DNA of 64,000 nucleotides from Aplidium turbinatum (Eukaryota > Chordata > Ascidiacea > Aplousobranchia > Polyclinidae), in NCBI GenBank assembly GCA_918807975.1, contig OU964925.1, positions 27,811,608-27,875,607 on the forward strand, given 5' to 3'. Positions 44,703 to 55,558 of the stretch are shown one piece after another. Within the stretch, counting starts at the first letter, position 1. Each line of letters starts with the position of its first letter. The notes beneath the pieces are model-generated. The model saw only the letters and a list, made by a program, of their open reading frames with translations, ran no database searches and was not told where the DNA came from. A program made the translations under genes and the position numbers.

Positions 44703-44710
44703 GTAATAAC

Positions 44711-45354
44711 CATATTTGAATTATATTATATATAAATTATATTCTCTTAATTTTCTACTTTGATCGGCATGTGTCATCCTCATTATAACAGCACATGAAT
44801 AAAAGTTTGTACACAACCTATATATTCATAACATTGTCGATAAAGGGGGCCCGAACATAAATTGGTAACGGGCACGAGAAATCCTGTCAACGGCCCTGTT
44901 GGCGGCCATAGGTTGCCGAGACACGTTATGTCCTAACCTGTCTCGCTTGCACCGACACCTTGTGCAAAATATCCCCAACCCTGCCCATTTGATTGCCACC
45001 CATCAGGCCGTAGCAACAAAGAACGTGGCCCCCTCCGAACATAAGTTCGGAGCCCCTTCCAACGCAGAAACTGGAATGTGGTATTTATTTTACACAACAT
45101 GCAGGGATCATATTAAGTATACACAGTAAAGGGCACAGTTCCGCTAACCGCTAATTAGCGAAGCTATAACGCTTTGGTTAGCGGATTAGCATTTTCGCTA
45201 ATATTTAGAAATTTTAGTGGACTCGTTGGCGAAAGTAAATTTATTGGAAATCCGCTGATTTTTTTGTTGAAAGCTAACTTTTACATTAGCTGCCCTCACC
45301 ACTGTGTATAGGCTACATAGGTCTACAGTGACAGTGTGGACATATATTTCATAA
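44711..45354. other. Spacer before the hAT nest
   Basis: It contains GGGGGCCCGAACATAAATTG near 44846, which may be the 3' terminal region of the older hAT whose transposase starts at 45355. An AGCGG/CGCTAA-type inverted string lies near 45140-45195. No gene. Confidence 0.35.
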
Positions 45355-45737
45355 TTACGCAAAACGCTTCTTTCGAGCCTTGTTCTGCGCAAATTGTAAT
45401 GGGTCATAGTCCAGGGATTTGGCAATCTTGTTTTCGATGGTAATTGCAAGAGAAGAAAGCCTGTCATCTGCCACGGTTAAGCGCAGGATATTCTTGATCA
45501 GTCTCATTCTGCTAATGGTCCTTTCAGCACTGCCGACAGTAACTGGTTTGGTCGGTCAGAAGAATTCTGGTGCAAATGCAAAGATTCGGATATAGCCTAT
45601 CTCCTGAAGGCTGTTCTTGTACATTAAAAAAAGCTTGCCGTGATAAGTCCTCTCTCTTTTTCGGTAACATAAATAAAACGATTTAATTCCATTTTTCTTT
45701 TAATCTTTTTTTTGCAGTGATTGTCCAGTTCCATTGT

Positions 45738-46028
45738 CCGCCCCGTTAGCACAGTGGTTAGCCTCGTGTCCGCTCAAGACCACGCGGCGCAAGTTCGACT
45801 CTCGGGTGTGCGCTTGAGCAACGCATTTCAGGACTGCTCTCCATTCAGCGGCACCTAGTGAATGGAATAATTTCCTGGCAACAACACTTCAATAATCGGA
45901 AAACTTCACTCTGCCAATCTCGGTGACCGGCCCTGTGTCAAGAGCCTCTACAAGTATGCGAAACTACCAGGAATAACCAATCAAGGTTTTGTCAGTCCGA
46001 GGATAAAGATTCAAAACCAACCAACCCA
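45738..46028 (+). mobile_element. tRNA-derived SINE (family 2), full length
   Basis: The head has CCCGTTAGCACAGTGGTTAG (A box) and AGTTCGACTCTCGG (B box). The body has CATTTCAGGACTGCTCTCCA and GAAACTACCAGGAATAACCA. It ends CCGAGGATAAAGATTCAAAA and CCAACCAACCC. This is the best copy of the family in the window. Confidence 0.85.
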
Positions 46029-46784
46029 ACCATTTTCTCTGCGACACTTCTACAATAGGGTGGATCAAAAATGGCAAAAAAAAAATTTTTACACCACTTT
46101 TTTGTTTTGGACTTGGTGAATGGGGCAATTATTTGATGCTGATGTAGCCTACTCTTTTCGCTGCTCTTGTAATCTAGCAACACAACCTCTGAGTCTGGCG
46201 ACAAGCACATACGGTAATCTCTTCAGATCAATTTTTTAGCTAATTTTGTCAGGCTTGATACCTCAATGAGTAAAATTGGTCAATATGCTAGCAACGATTA
46301 ATTTGACTTTGATCAAAAAACACAAGATTCAGCCCAAAATCGATCGGAAAGCACAAGAGCACAAGATCAAAAGTAAAAACACAAGATCTTGTGCTGAAAC
46401 ACAAGCCGTGGCACCAGTGATTTTAGCAATGGTGATAAAACGGTTAATTGTAGCCTATCTGTTTAAACCAGTGGTTCCCAAAGTGGGCGCCAGCGCCCTC
46501 TTGGGGGCGTTTGCGACCATGAAGGGGGCGCTGGCTATAAAGTGGGCGATTGGGGGGCGCTGAGGGTAAATCGGGCAGTTACAAGAAGAGGATTGCAAAG
46601 CATTTTTTGTCATGTTTTGCTTCAAAGAAATACAAAAGAAGACGGTGACTATTTTATTTATTTTTATTATTTATTTGCGTCAAACAAAGTTGTCCATATC
46701 CAAAACAAAAACAACGAAATAATACACAAACTGAAAATGCACAAAGATCACAGAGAGCCACCTTGGATGCCGTCGGTTTAAAAG

Positions 46785-47100
46785 TTCACTAAATGGGCTA
46801 TCTACTGTTACAAATTTATATACAATGAGCGTTGGAAGAATTGAAAGTATTCAGAGCGATAAAAACAATCAGATGACATCAGGTCTGATATAAAGCGATT
46901 GGAGGAGTGAATGCAACGGTTGATAAACGAAAACATGTTTTTTCTCAATAAAGCATCAAACGTTGTTATATTATACATTACTTGATATTCACGGGCACTG
47001 ACATAACGAGGCAAGTTGTGCAATATTCTAAAAGAATCATTGTAAGCAACACGTAATCGTTTTATACTAGAAGATCTAAACTTGTTCCACAACTATAAGA
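46785..47100 (-). mobile_element. LINE 3' fragment, same family as 1-815
   Basis: The minus strand reads SSSIKRLRVAYNDSFRILHN, then YVSAREYQVMYNITTFDALL. It matches 545-815 and continues into the shared 3' segment. It lies inside the Charlie-type element. Confidence 0.7.
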
Positions 47101-47434
47101 GCTCTGTGGCAGATATTTTGGCAATTATGTTGGCAACGTCGCTTCGCAGTGCCTTACAAGTTAGTTGAGGTCGTAACGTAACGCATGGCAATTTGAAGCA
47201 CTGCGATTAAGCAAATCCGATCTTACAATCCGAGAGTATTTTGATCGAGCGTTCGTCTTGATCTGTCTTTGAAAATTGTTATCAAAGCAATGAATGAAAT
47301 TATAGCGCACGCTCTGAACAGGGCCCGATTAACCATGAGGCACACGAGGCACAGGCCTCAGGCCCCCTGGTTTTGGGGGCCCCCAATTTTTTTACATTAA
47401 TACCGTAGGCGTCAATACTTTTATAGGTTTCAAG

Positions 47435-49306
47435 CAGTGCCGTGTCAAGGGGGAGCCGGATCCCAGGCCCACCATCTCAAGGGGCCCACAAATAATAGAT
47501 TTTTGCATTTCAGAAAAGTGTTTTTTGAGTTGCTAAAGTTCACTGCATGTACTTGTCCATTAAGAAGATGATTTAGGCCTTTATTATACTAAAACATCTC
47601 AAATTTGGGGCCTATTTTACAAATTTGGGCCCTAACTACACTGAAACATCTCTAAAAACACCATTGCTATCTAAAAACAAAGTTAAAATGCGATAAAGTT
47701 AGTAACATGTTCTGCAGAAATCTATTGGATGCAATTGAATATATGAATTCAAAAAGGGCCCAATTGCCACAAAGTGTTTTTGGCACAACTGTTTTGATTA
47801 TTTTGGTCATTTACTTTTGTGGTGAAACTTCGATAATGATTACATGCTTAAACATACTGGTAAGAAGCATCATACCTAAAAAGTTCACTCATTGAGGATT
47901 CTGTGGAGAAACTATAGAGAAGTTGAAGTGCAATTGCTGTAGTTGGGCCCATTTCAAAATCAATGGAAAAACTGATAGAGTATTTTTTATGTGTTTACCA
48001 ATATGTTTGAAAAATCTGGCTGTTTTTTTAAAAGTATCATTTAGAAGACATTGAAAGAAATTGGAAAGCACAAATAGTGAAATAAAAAAAAAAACAACTG
48101 GAGGGCCCTTTTGAATTCACATATTCAGATTCTTTTCATCAATAAAAGTGCTTTGTTTTAAAAAATTGTAAGCTGTAAGCAAAATAGCATTTCAGATAGT
48201 TTAATTATCATTTTAATTTTAACATTTACAATACCATAATTATAAATATCCTTGACTAGTGATGTTGCGAGCAGGAAAAACCTGTCCTGCACTTTTAGCA
48301 GAAACGTTCTTCTGTATTTACTTTTTCTGAATATATGCACATGAAATTGCTCTTATTTTCAAATACCTTATAAGCCTGGCATATCACATGTTGTACGGTA
48401 CAAAACAAAAATCATTTTTAACACAAGGGACCTGTTTATTCTTGCCACTAACTTAGGCTACCATACCCTAAAAACTTTAATTAACTTGAATACCTACATA
48501 AAATTATAAAAGCTTTGCCTTGTAATGAAATAATGTTGAATAAAAATAATTGAACACCTGATCCTCAAAACGCTTTACACTGCTTTTGTTTACAAGTTAC
48601 CGTACAATCACAAAGTTTTCACCTTGGTTGACAGAACAAGTAATGTTGCCAGATAAAACATAAAAATAGTGAAAAACAATAATGTTATCAGATGACCAAA
48701 TCTGAATGGAAATTAATAATTTTTACAGCTTTGGTTTTATCCCCAGATTTTATCTGCGCGGTACCGGGCGGCAAAACAGGGCAAAGTTAAAACAGTCAAA
48801 ATTTTGTGTGGTACGATGGTATGACCGCGTCGTGACCGATAATGTTTCATTGCCAGTATTGGAGCTGGTATACAAGTTCCCCCCCACCCCCCTTGGCAAC
48901 TCATCACAAAGACAGGACTCAACCAAACAAATAGGGTGAAACTACTTTACCTTTGCTTTACTGTTCACACACTTCCATCCACATGTTTTGGTCAATTCCT
49001 CTTTATCATGAGTTGCCAAGGGTGGGGGGACTTGTGTACCAGCTCCCCAGTACTTTTTTTTTATTAGAAATTGTTAACACTTTTGGCTTTCATTCCGAGC
49101 AAAGATGTAGCTAAGAAATGATAGACCTGTGTTTGCGGTTACTTACACTTGTGTTGTTTTCTAAACTGGTGAGAAAGTCTATTGAAATGAACCACATTTC
49201 CATGTCGATGCAGTGAAAATATACACAATATTATAGGTCTGCTTGACGATAGAGGGCCCAAAATTATTCTGGCCCCGGGGCCCACAAAAGGTTTAACACA
49301 GCACTG
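47435..49306. mobile_element. hAT-type element, level 4 of nest, TSD GTTTCAAG
   Basis: The ends are CAGTGCCGTGTCAAGG and GGTTTAACACAGCACTG. GTTTCAAG lies at 47427-47434 and 49307-49314. Stretches of GGGCCC and AT-rich sequence lie inside, with no transposase recognised. Confidence 0.88.
48853..49052. mobile_element. Palindromic MITE, innermost level
   Basis: Arms of about 50 bp (48853-48905 and 49005-49052) are inverted copies: AGCTGGTATACAAG, a C-rich run, TTGGCAACTCAT, and its complement. The centre is about 100 bp. No target duplication could be fixed, so it may instead be part of the level 4 element. Confidence 0.5.
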
Positions 49307-49659
49307 GTTTCAAGGAACCATTAATAAACTCTGCTAGTTCAAATTCAAATGTAGCCTATATTTTGCTAGTGTTTCCTGTATGAAATTGAAATGAGCTCAG
49401 TTGCCAATCTGTTAGAGAGATTTTTCATCCAATAATTTTTGTAATAAGTATAAAAGTGTTCATACTGTTAGAAAGTTGTAGGTAAATTGGCTAAATTAAT
49501 ATTTATGAAGTTATAGTTTTGCTTGAACTATTTTTTAGCCCATATTTCATCATTCGCAGAGACTACATGGCATTGCTTTGAAAGCGATTGCCAACAGGGG
49601 CCCCTAAACTTAGCTGTGCCTCGGGCCCCCATGAGCCTTAATCAGGCCCTGGCTCTGAA

Positions 49660-50480
49660 CACACGCTTATTCAAACGATTGTGCCATGAGAATGATGAGG
49701 CTTTTGAGCGGTTACTAGGCTACTCCACACCGAAGTACGATGGCTTTCCAAGAGAAATTGCCTTGCACGATTGTATTCGCTGTTTGAAACTATAGTGGAA
49801 TTTCTACAGAGTTGTGACCCTGGCCTTGCGAATGACGTCCTGGTTGTGAGAAATAATATCGCCTACTTGTCAGACATATTTTCCAAATTTAATGAATTGA
49901 AATTATCCCTTCAGGGTAACGAAATAAGCTTGTGTTGTATCAGCGAAATTTAGCTAGACGATAATTTTTCCAATTTTCAAGTTTGCATCAACTTGATACC
50001 AGTGACAGAGGCATATCTGATGTTGATGTAGAAACGTACAGCAATCATCTTCAAGAAGTACACAAAGGCATGAAAGTTCGATTCCAGGATGTATTCCCGT
50101 TAGAAATCCCTGACTGGACAATCCACCCATTCTGTGATATTTCCGAACATGGAATTCTTGAGGAGGAACTGATAACATTGCAAAGCGATTTTGCACTCAA
50201 ACCGAAGTTCAATATCTCGTATCAATCGTTCTGACTACAGAACCAAATCAAAGAGAAATACCCTCACGTGTGGAATCGGGTCAAAGTTTTTATCATTGCC
50301 TTTTCCAGCTCATACTTGGTGGAGCGTGCTTTCAGTTTCAGTGCCGTGAAAACGCTTCTGGATAACAAAAGAAACCGTCCTGGCTTAGTTAGACGGGAAC
50401 ACTTAAGATTATTCCTATTCAAACTGGAACCCGATATCAAGAGGCCGACGACATTGCACCAACCTCATCCATCTCATTAG
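49660..50480 (+). pseudogene. hAT-Charlie transposase remains
   Basis: In separate frames: RLFKRLCHENDEAFERLLGY, then FLQSCDPGLANDVLVVRNNI and YLSDIFSKFNELKLSLQG, then VHKGMKVRFQDVF, then SSYLVERAFSFSAVKTLLDN and LRLFLFKLEPDI. This is the C-terminal half of SCAND3/ZBED-like Charlie transposases, including the dimerisation domain. At least three frame changes or stops separate the parts. Confidence 0.75.
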
Positions 50481-50904
50481 AGTTGGACTTTAAGTTGTGA
50501 TGAATGGAAAATAACTTTGGTTTTACTTTTTTTGTCGAAAGGGGCGTTTGACACTCTGTACGTTGTCCAGGGGGGCGCTATTAAAAAAAAGTTTGGGAAA
50601 CACTGGTTTAAACCATGGTGGCCTGGTTTAAACACAAGTTGCTTATTATGACATCATAAAGCGCATAAGTGAGTCACACAGTATTTATGCTTTTGACCAA
50701 TTTTGTGGGAGAGTTTCTCCAACCCGATATTAGGAAAATTAAAACCTTGCGGGGGGCGATCAAAAAATTGTCAATACCAAAAAAAATTTGCATGTATGTT
50801 ATTATGGGTATTTCGCACCTTTTTGACATACTAGCTTAGAAAAATAAAAAAATTGGATTTTTCGATCCACCCTATTCTACAGGCTGCTGGCGTTGTACAG
50901 AAAT

Positions 50905-52516
50905 CAGTGGAGCCGAAGTAGGGGGGGATGGGGGGGATATATCCCCTCCAGTATTTTGGGAGCATCTCCCCCAATAATTCAGAAAAAAAATAGTTGCTAT
51001 GAAGTTGTAGCCTACTTCGATTTAGTTGTTTGCAAGCATCTCGAATTGCTGTTGTTTTTCTTTTATTGTTGTTTGATCACAGTTCTAAATTGTCTTGGAT
51101 TTGACGCTAGACAATGAAGGACCTTCATCGAAGGTATTAAGGACGAGTTGGACCTGGCCACTGGCCACGGCACCGCAGTAACGAAGAAACTGCAGAAGTG
51201 TATTTGGGACTTGTGCTGATTTTGAAGCCTTTGGCACTTATAGAGCAATTTAGTAGCCTATCACGTTGCAAGGAGAAAAGCTTGACACTGACTCTTGTGA
51301 CGAGCTGTTGCAGACCCTGAGAATCACTCGAGAGAAATATCGTGATTTGGAGTCTGAGAACAATTACAAAAATGCAGTTTCACTTCCGGAAAAATTTGCT
51401 GCTAATTTTATCACGCCTTTGCAAGCACCACGGCAAAGAAGAGTCCCTGAAAGATTGGGTGTAGGCTCGATGGCAGCTACTGTAGACACTCAACCGCATT
51501 AAGTTATAAAATACTTTACAATCAGTTCATGGACAGAGTTATCTCTGAACTGACCGAACGGTTTGAAAGTAGCCTGAATTCCGATTCGGCAAAGTATAAA
51601 GAACTTGCACGAATTTTCAAGACCGGCTTAGTTCCTGAAATGGTCAAAAATTATCCAGAGCTGAATAGACAATCGATGAGTTATCAAATTGATTCATTCA
51701 GCAAGGCAACAGGAGCAAAATCTCTGTACGATGCTAAAAGAGCTTACCAGGCATTGTCCGAGTTGGAAAAACCTCTTTATTCTCAAATATCTCAGCTGAT
51801 TAAAACTCTCTTTTTGCGCGGTAGGCTCTGCTGCTTGTGAGAGGTCGTTTTCCAGTCTTTGTAGATTGAAAACCTGGCTGAGAAATACTTTGGGACAGGA
51901 AAGGTTAAATGCTAGCATTGTTTGCAACATTCAACAAAATATTCTTAATGACATCAACATAAATGACAGTGCTAATGCATTTTCAATGCGCACTACCGTA
52001 AGACGCAATTCGGTTGTAACAAGTTCTTGTGATGTGTTTGAAAGTTATTATTTTTGTAATGAATTTGAAGATGTTCTTCCGTAGATTCGATTGTTTTCAG
52101 TCTCCTGACTAGTGACTTTGTCCTATAGTGCACTAAGTGTAGTGATTCTAGTGAAGGAGAGGGCAAGAAGAAAAGTGTAACTTCTGTTTTGTTTTTTTGG
52201 AAAAACTAAGTATTCATTGGAAAATCATAGGTTCGAATCCCTCTGGAGGTACCAATTTTTCTTTGCTTGTTTTTTAATCTTGCAGCAGTCATTCACAAGA
52301 GCACTGGTAGCGCTTTTATCTCCACGATTTCTTGTCTGTATATTATGCTGTTAGCAGCTAATTTACCGAGGTCCGGTGATTGTTTAATAAACTCAATACC
52401 AGAACCACTAAAATTGTGTATAAAAGTATGCATCCCCCCCAATGTTCAAAATCGTCTAAAATTTGATAAAATTGTGATTTATCCCCCCCAATCCTCAATT
52501 AACTTCGGCACCACTG
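50905..52516 (+). mobile_element. hAT element with transposase remains, TSD ACAGAAAT
   Basis: The ends are CAGTGGAGCCGAAGTAGG and AACTTCGGCACCACTG. ACAGAAAT lies at 50897-50904 and 52517-52524. The plus strand keeps transposase pieces: FMDRVISELTERFESSLN near 51526-51580, then a dimerisation-type region CERSFSSLCRLKTWLRNTLG (crossing a frame change near 51836) and QERLNASIVCNIQQNIL. It is inactive, with internal stops. It lies in the older transposase at 45355-52770. Confidence 0.88.
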
Positions 52517-52770
52517 ACAGAAATCCAAACAACTTGTACCACTCCACCAGTTGGTCAAAGCGCAAGGAAGCTGAAGACATGGCCTGATCAGTGAGAACAA
52601 GAAAAAATTGCGATTTGAACTTTTCTTCAGCAGAAAGACGACTCGAATCATCAGCACATTGGTAACCAAACATTCTCTTCCTACGTCGTTTTTTGAAAAC
52701 ACCTGCTCAATACCAATAAGCTCTGCTATTTCGCATGCGTTTGTGACCACTTGGTTAGCCTATATCCTGT

Positions 52771-53844
52771 ATTTCGATAGTCTTCCAAAAACTTCGGCGA
52801 GGGGCCCTCATTCCTTGCCGGGCCCCCTCCGATCGGAGGGTTCGGAGGGCGGTTGCTACGCCTCTGGGGCGTAGTGAGGCGAGGGAAATAACTTTATTTG
52901 CCAATCAGATTCTATAATAGTACGGTACACAATAAACTTACATCACAATAACATACAACTCATAAACAGAGGAACGCTAGGTATAAGTTCGCTCAGTGTT
53001 TTTCTAATTCAATCTGATTAGCCAGGAGCAGCGACGACCATTAGCCTATAACCATATAGGCCTACTCTATCAGTCCATTGCATGTTTTCAATGCAAAATC
53101 TATCAAAATTACCTAGGTGTTACAAATTTGGCCACTGGTAAGTTTAGAAAACCTTAGCCAGAGTGCGATAAGGCTATATGTTGATTGTTATTAGTAAACA
53201 AGGGTTTTTCTTTCAAAAACAAAAACACGGAAATGTCCTACTGCCCTTAAGAAAATTCTTTATACGCCACTAGACGTGTTATTTAACAGACAACATTTAC
53301 TAAAGGCCAAATAGGTTTCAACTTTATACATGCAAAGCCACGTTACCATGTTGTTGTTTCATGTCAGATAAAATGGCAGTTGATCGATGTTGCATAAGTA
53401 TTTTGATCTGGCCTTAGGCTATTCGTGAACATACAACAGAGAAAGGTTTTGAGATGGGATATCATTTTTAAGTTTGGGGTGCCCGAATACTGATCCAAAA
53501 GCAACGTTCTTGCTTGTAACTAACATGACGTGCCTGTAAGCATACCAGTCACTGAGTCGTAAGTATTGCATAACAAAATTGTCAGTTAGATTGGAGAGCC
53601 AACGTTTCTTCACTTGGTAACCGATGTCGTTATTTCAGACAAATGTCCTTGAAAATAATAATAATATGTTTGATAAAGCACTGCGTTCTTCACAAATTTG
53701 TGCTTCTCTCAGCATTTTATCAAGAATAGGCTACGGTGTCGCCAAGTGGAGGTATGTATCATTCCAGCCAGCAAATCAGTTCTTTTTGAAATTGATTCAA
53801 CGTTTGCAGACATTGAATCAATGTAAAAACGGTAGCATAACGCA
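52771..53844. other. hAT end remnant and gene-free spacer
   Basis: 52790-52885 is GC-rich with GGGCCCCCTCCGATCGGAGG, probably terminal sequence of a hAT. The rest is AT-rich with short frames only. Confidence 0.4.
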
Positions 53845-53989
53845 GTAAAACCGTAGCGATTGTATTCTTTTTTGCCTACGCAGTGAGAGTAAGTCGGGTA
53901 ATAAACTAATAATTAATGTAATAATATTGTAAACCTGATATAAAACTTTAATAGAGCCCTGTCGCTAAAAGACCTTAAATGGTGTGGTT

Positions 53990-54283
53990 TTGAATCTTTA
54001 TCCTCGGACTGACAAAGCCTTGATAGGTTTTTTCTGGTAGTTTCGCACTCTTGTAGACTTGTAGAGGCTCTTGACGTAGGGCCGGTTACCGAGGTTGACA
54101 GAGTGAAGTTTCCAATTGTTGAAGTGTTGTTGCCGGGGAATTATTCCATTCACTGGGTGCCGCTGAATGGATTAATGCCACTTAACGTGCGATGCTCAAG
54201 CGCACACCCTGAGAGTCGAACTTGCGCCGCGTGATCTTGAGCCGGGCGCGTAACCACTGAGCTAACGAGGGGGACAGTTAATG
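53990..54283 (-). mobile_element. tRNA-derived SINE (family 2), private to copy B
   Basis: The reverse of the family 2 consensus: GAATCTTTATCCTCGGACTG at the left and the tRNA head (GTTAGCTCAGTGGTTACGCG on the minus strand) at the right. Copy A lacks it at 14050-14060, so it inserted after the duplication. Confidence 0.8.
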
Positions 54284-55508
54284 CTGTAGATCGACAATAA
54301 ATATAATCATAATATTATTGCGCTATTTTATGAGCAGCTGAATAGAACAAATTCCAGAAATGCGAACGTTTGACCTATTGAAATCAAGATGTCACTTTCC
54401 TCTCCACATTAACACAGTTGTATTAAGAACATTTCTGGATGTTTCTCTTAACTTATCACATCCTGTGATTTGTAACTTATATAATAAAATACTTAAACCT
54501 GCATATTGCGTGAAAAGTTGTTGTGTGAAAATGTGATCAAGTAACATTATAGTACTGTATAATGCACCATTTTTTGAGCAAAACAAGGTTATTTTTACAA
54601 AATTATCAGGGTTTGTTGGCCTGCGAACACTTCCGCATTATCAAATTTGGTCGCCTGGGGAAAAGTTTGGACACCCCTGGGTCACAAGTTGATAAACACA
54701 AGAGCAAAAAAAGTGTAGGCTAAACGAAAACTGCATATTTTATTCTTAATCAAAGTAATGTAGCTAAGCCTATGTTTTTTCCTGAGCCAAGTATTTTGTT
54801 TTCGTTTTCATGTTATTTGGAAGGATGATGTCAATATCAAGTATAACAGGTTTTACAAGATACGTGTGAGACAACAAATGGCCAATTAAAATCAGGCATT
54901 GGCGATGTTAATTTCCAAACACGAATGCAGCGCACGCGAAGTTTTCTGCACTTGCAAATCAGGTTTAATAAAAAATACCGAATACGTTCAAAATCTTACT
55001 GAAATTTAGTTTGTTAATTGAGCTTTGATGGAGTTGTCGATCTTGCATCAGAGGATTTAAAGTTTTTGAATCAATCATAAAAAGTAATAACATAGGCGTT
55101 TTATGATAAAATTAAAAGCTCAAATAAGATTTTGTAAAACTGTAATTTTTTTTTTCGGCCCAAGACCAAGATTTTTCCAGCCACTTTTGATGGTGCAATA
55201 CTCTGTCTGTGAAACACCAAAATGCTATTAGCCAGTTCTAAGTGCAATCAGTGGTTCTGTTTGACGATTTGAGTGACGATTCGATTTGCATTGGTACGGG
55301 CCCAATTTATTAGAGGCTTTAGACCACTGACGCAGGCCAGGTCAATTTGACAGAGTGTAGTTTCCGATTGTTGTTAAAGTGTTTCTGTCTGTGAATTATT
55401 CCATCCACATGCTGCGTCTGATTGAAAAACAACAGAAAATTATGCAGAGCAATGCTCCAACCAATTATTCAATAAAGCTGTGAAACCTTTGAACCAGTGA
55501 CATTGAGC

Positions 55509-55516
55509 TTTATACA
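55509..55516 (+). promoter_or_regulatory. Candidate TATA box of gene B
   Basis: TTTATACA, conserved in place and spacing with gene A. The same TTATTTTTCAG string follows. Confidence 0.4.
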
Positions 55517-55558
55517 CAGTTTATTTTTCAGTTTAGTTTGTAAAATCAATTTGGTAAA

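Larger units (their letters stand above)
47319..49651. mobile_element. hAT-type element, level 3 of nest, TSD GCTCTGAA
   Basis: The ends are CAGGGCCCGATTAACC and CTTAATCAGGCCCTG. GCTCTGAA lies at 47311-47318 and 49652-49659. Its own sequence is about 460 bp and the rest is the next nested element. It interrupts the transposase of the level 2 element. Confidence 0.9.
46469..50605 (+). mobile_element. hAT-Charlie-type element, level 2 of nest, TSD GTTTAAAC
   Basis: The ends are CAGTGGTTCCCAAAGTGGGC and GTTTGGGAAACACTG. GTTTAAAC lies at 46461-46468 and 50606-50613. It carries transposase remains at 49660-50480 and a LINE fragment at 46785-47100, and is split by the element at 47319-49651. Confidence 0.9.
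46056..50874. mobile_element. hAT-type element (TAGGGTGG ends), level 1 of nest
   Basis: The ends are TAGGGTGGATCAAAAA and TTTTTCGATCCACCCTA. The flanks are TTCTACAA (46048-46055) and TTCTACAG (50875-50882), seven of eight matching. Its own sequence is only about 690 bp (46056-46468 and 50614-50874), and the rest is nested insertions. It lies in the older transposase at 45355-52770. Confidence 0.85.
45355..52770 (-). pseudogene. Older hAT transposase (ZMYM1-like) broken up by nested insertions
   Basis: The C terminus (45660-45355) reads LQEIGYIRIFAFAPEFF, then PVTVGSAERTISRMRLIKN, then DDRLSSLAITIENKIAKSLD and KARKKRF before the stop. This is the hAT dimerisation domain. The middle part (52770-52517) reads VTNACEIAELIGIEQVF, MFGYQCADDSSRLSAEEKF, then LRFDQLVEWYKLFGFL. 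The two are separated by a SINE (45738-46028), a hAT block (46056-50874) and another hAT (50905-52516). Short transposase pieces remain between insertions (46029-46047 and 50883-50904). An internal stop near 45556 and frame changes near 52600-52680 show it is long dead. Its outer ends were not identified with certainty. Confidence 0.75.

Noticed and set aside
52226-52251. tRNA 3'-half-like string GGTTCGAATCCCTCTGGAGG followed by TACCA
   Set aside because: The T-stem does not pair properly and no 5' half is nearby.
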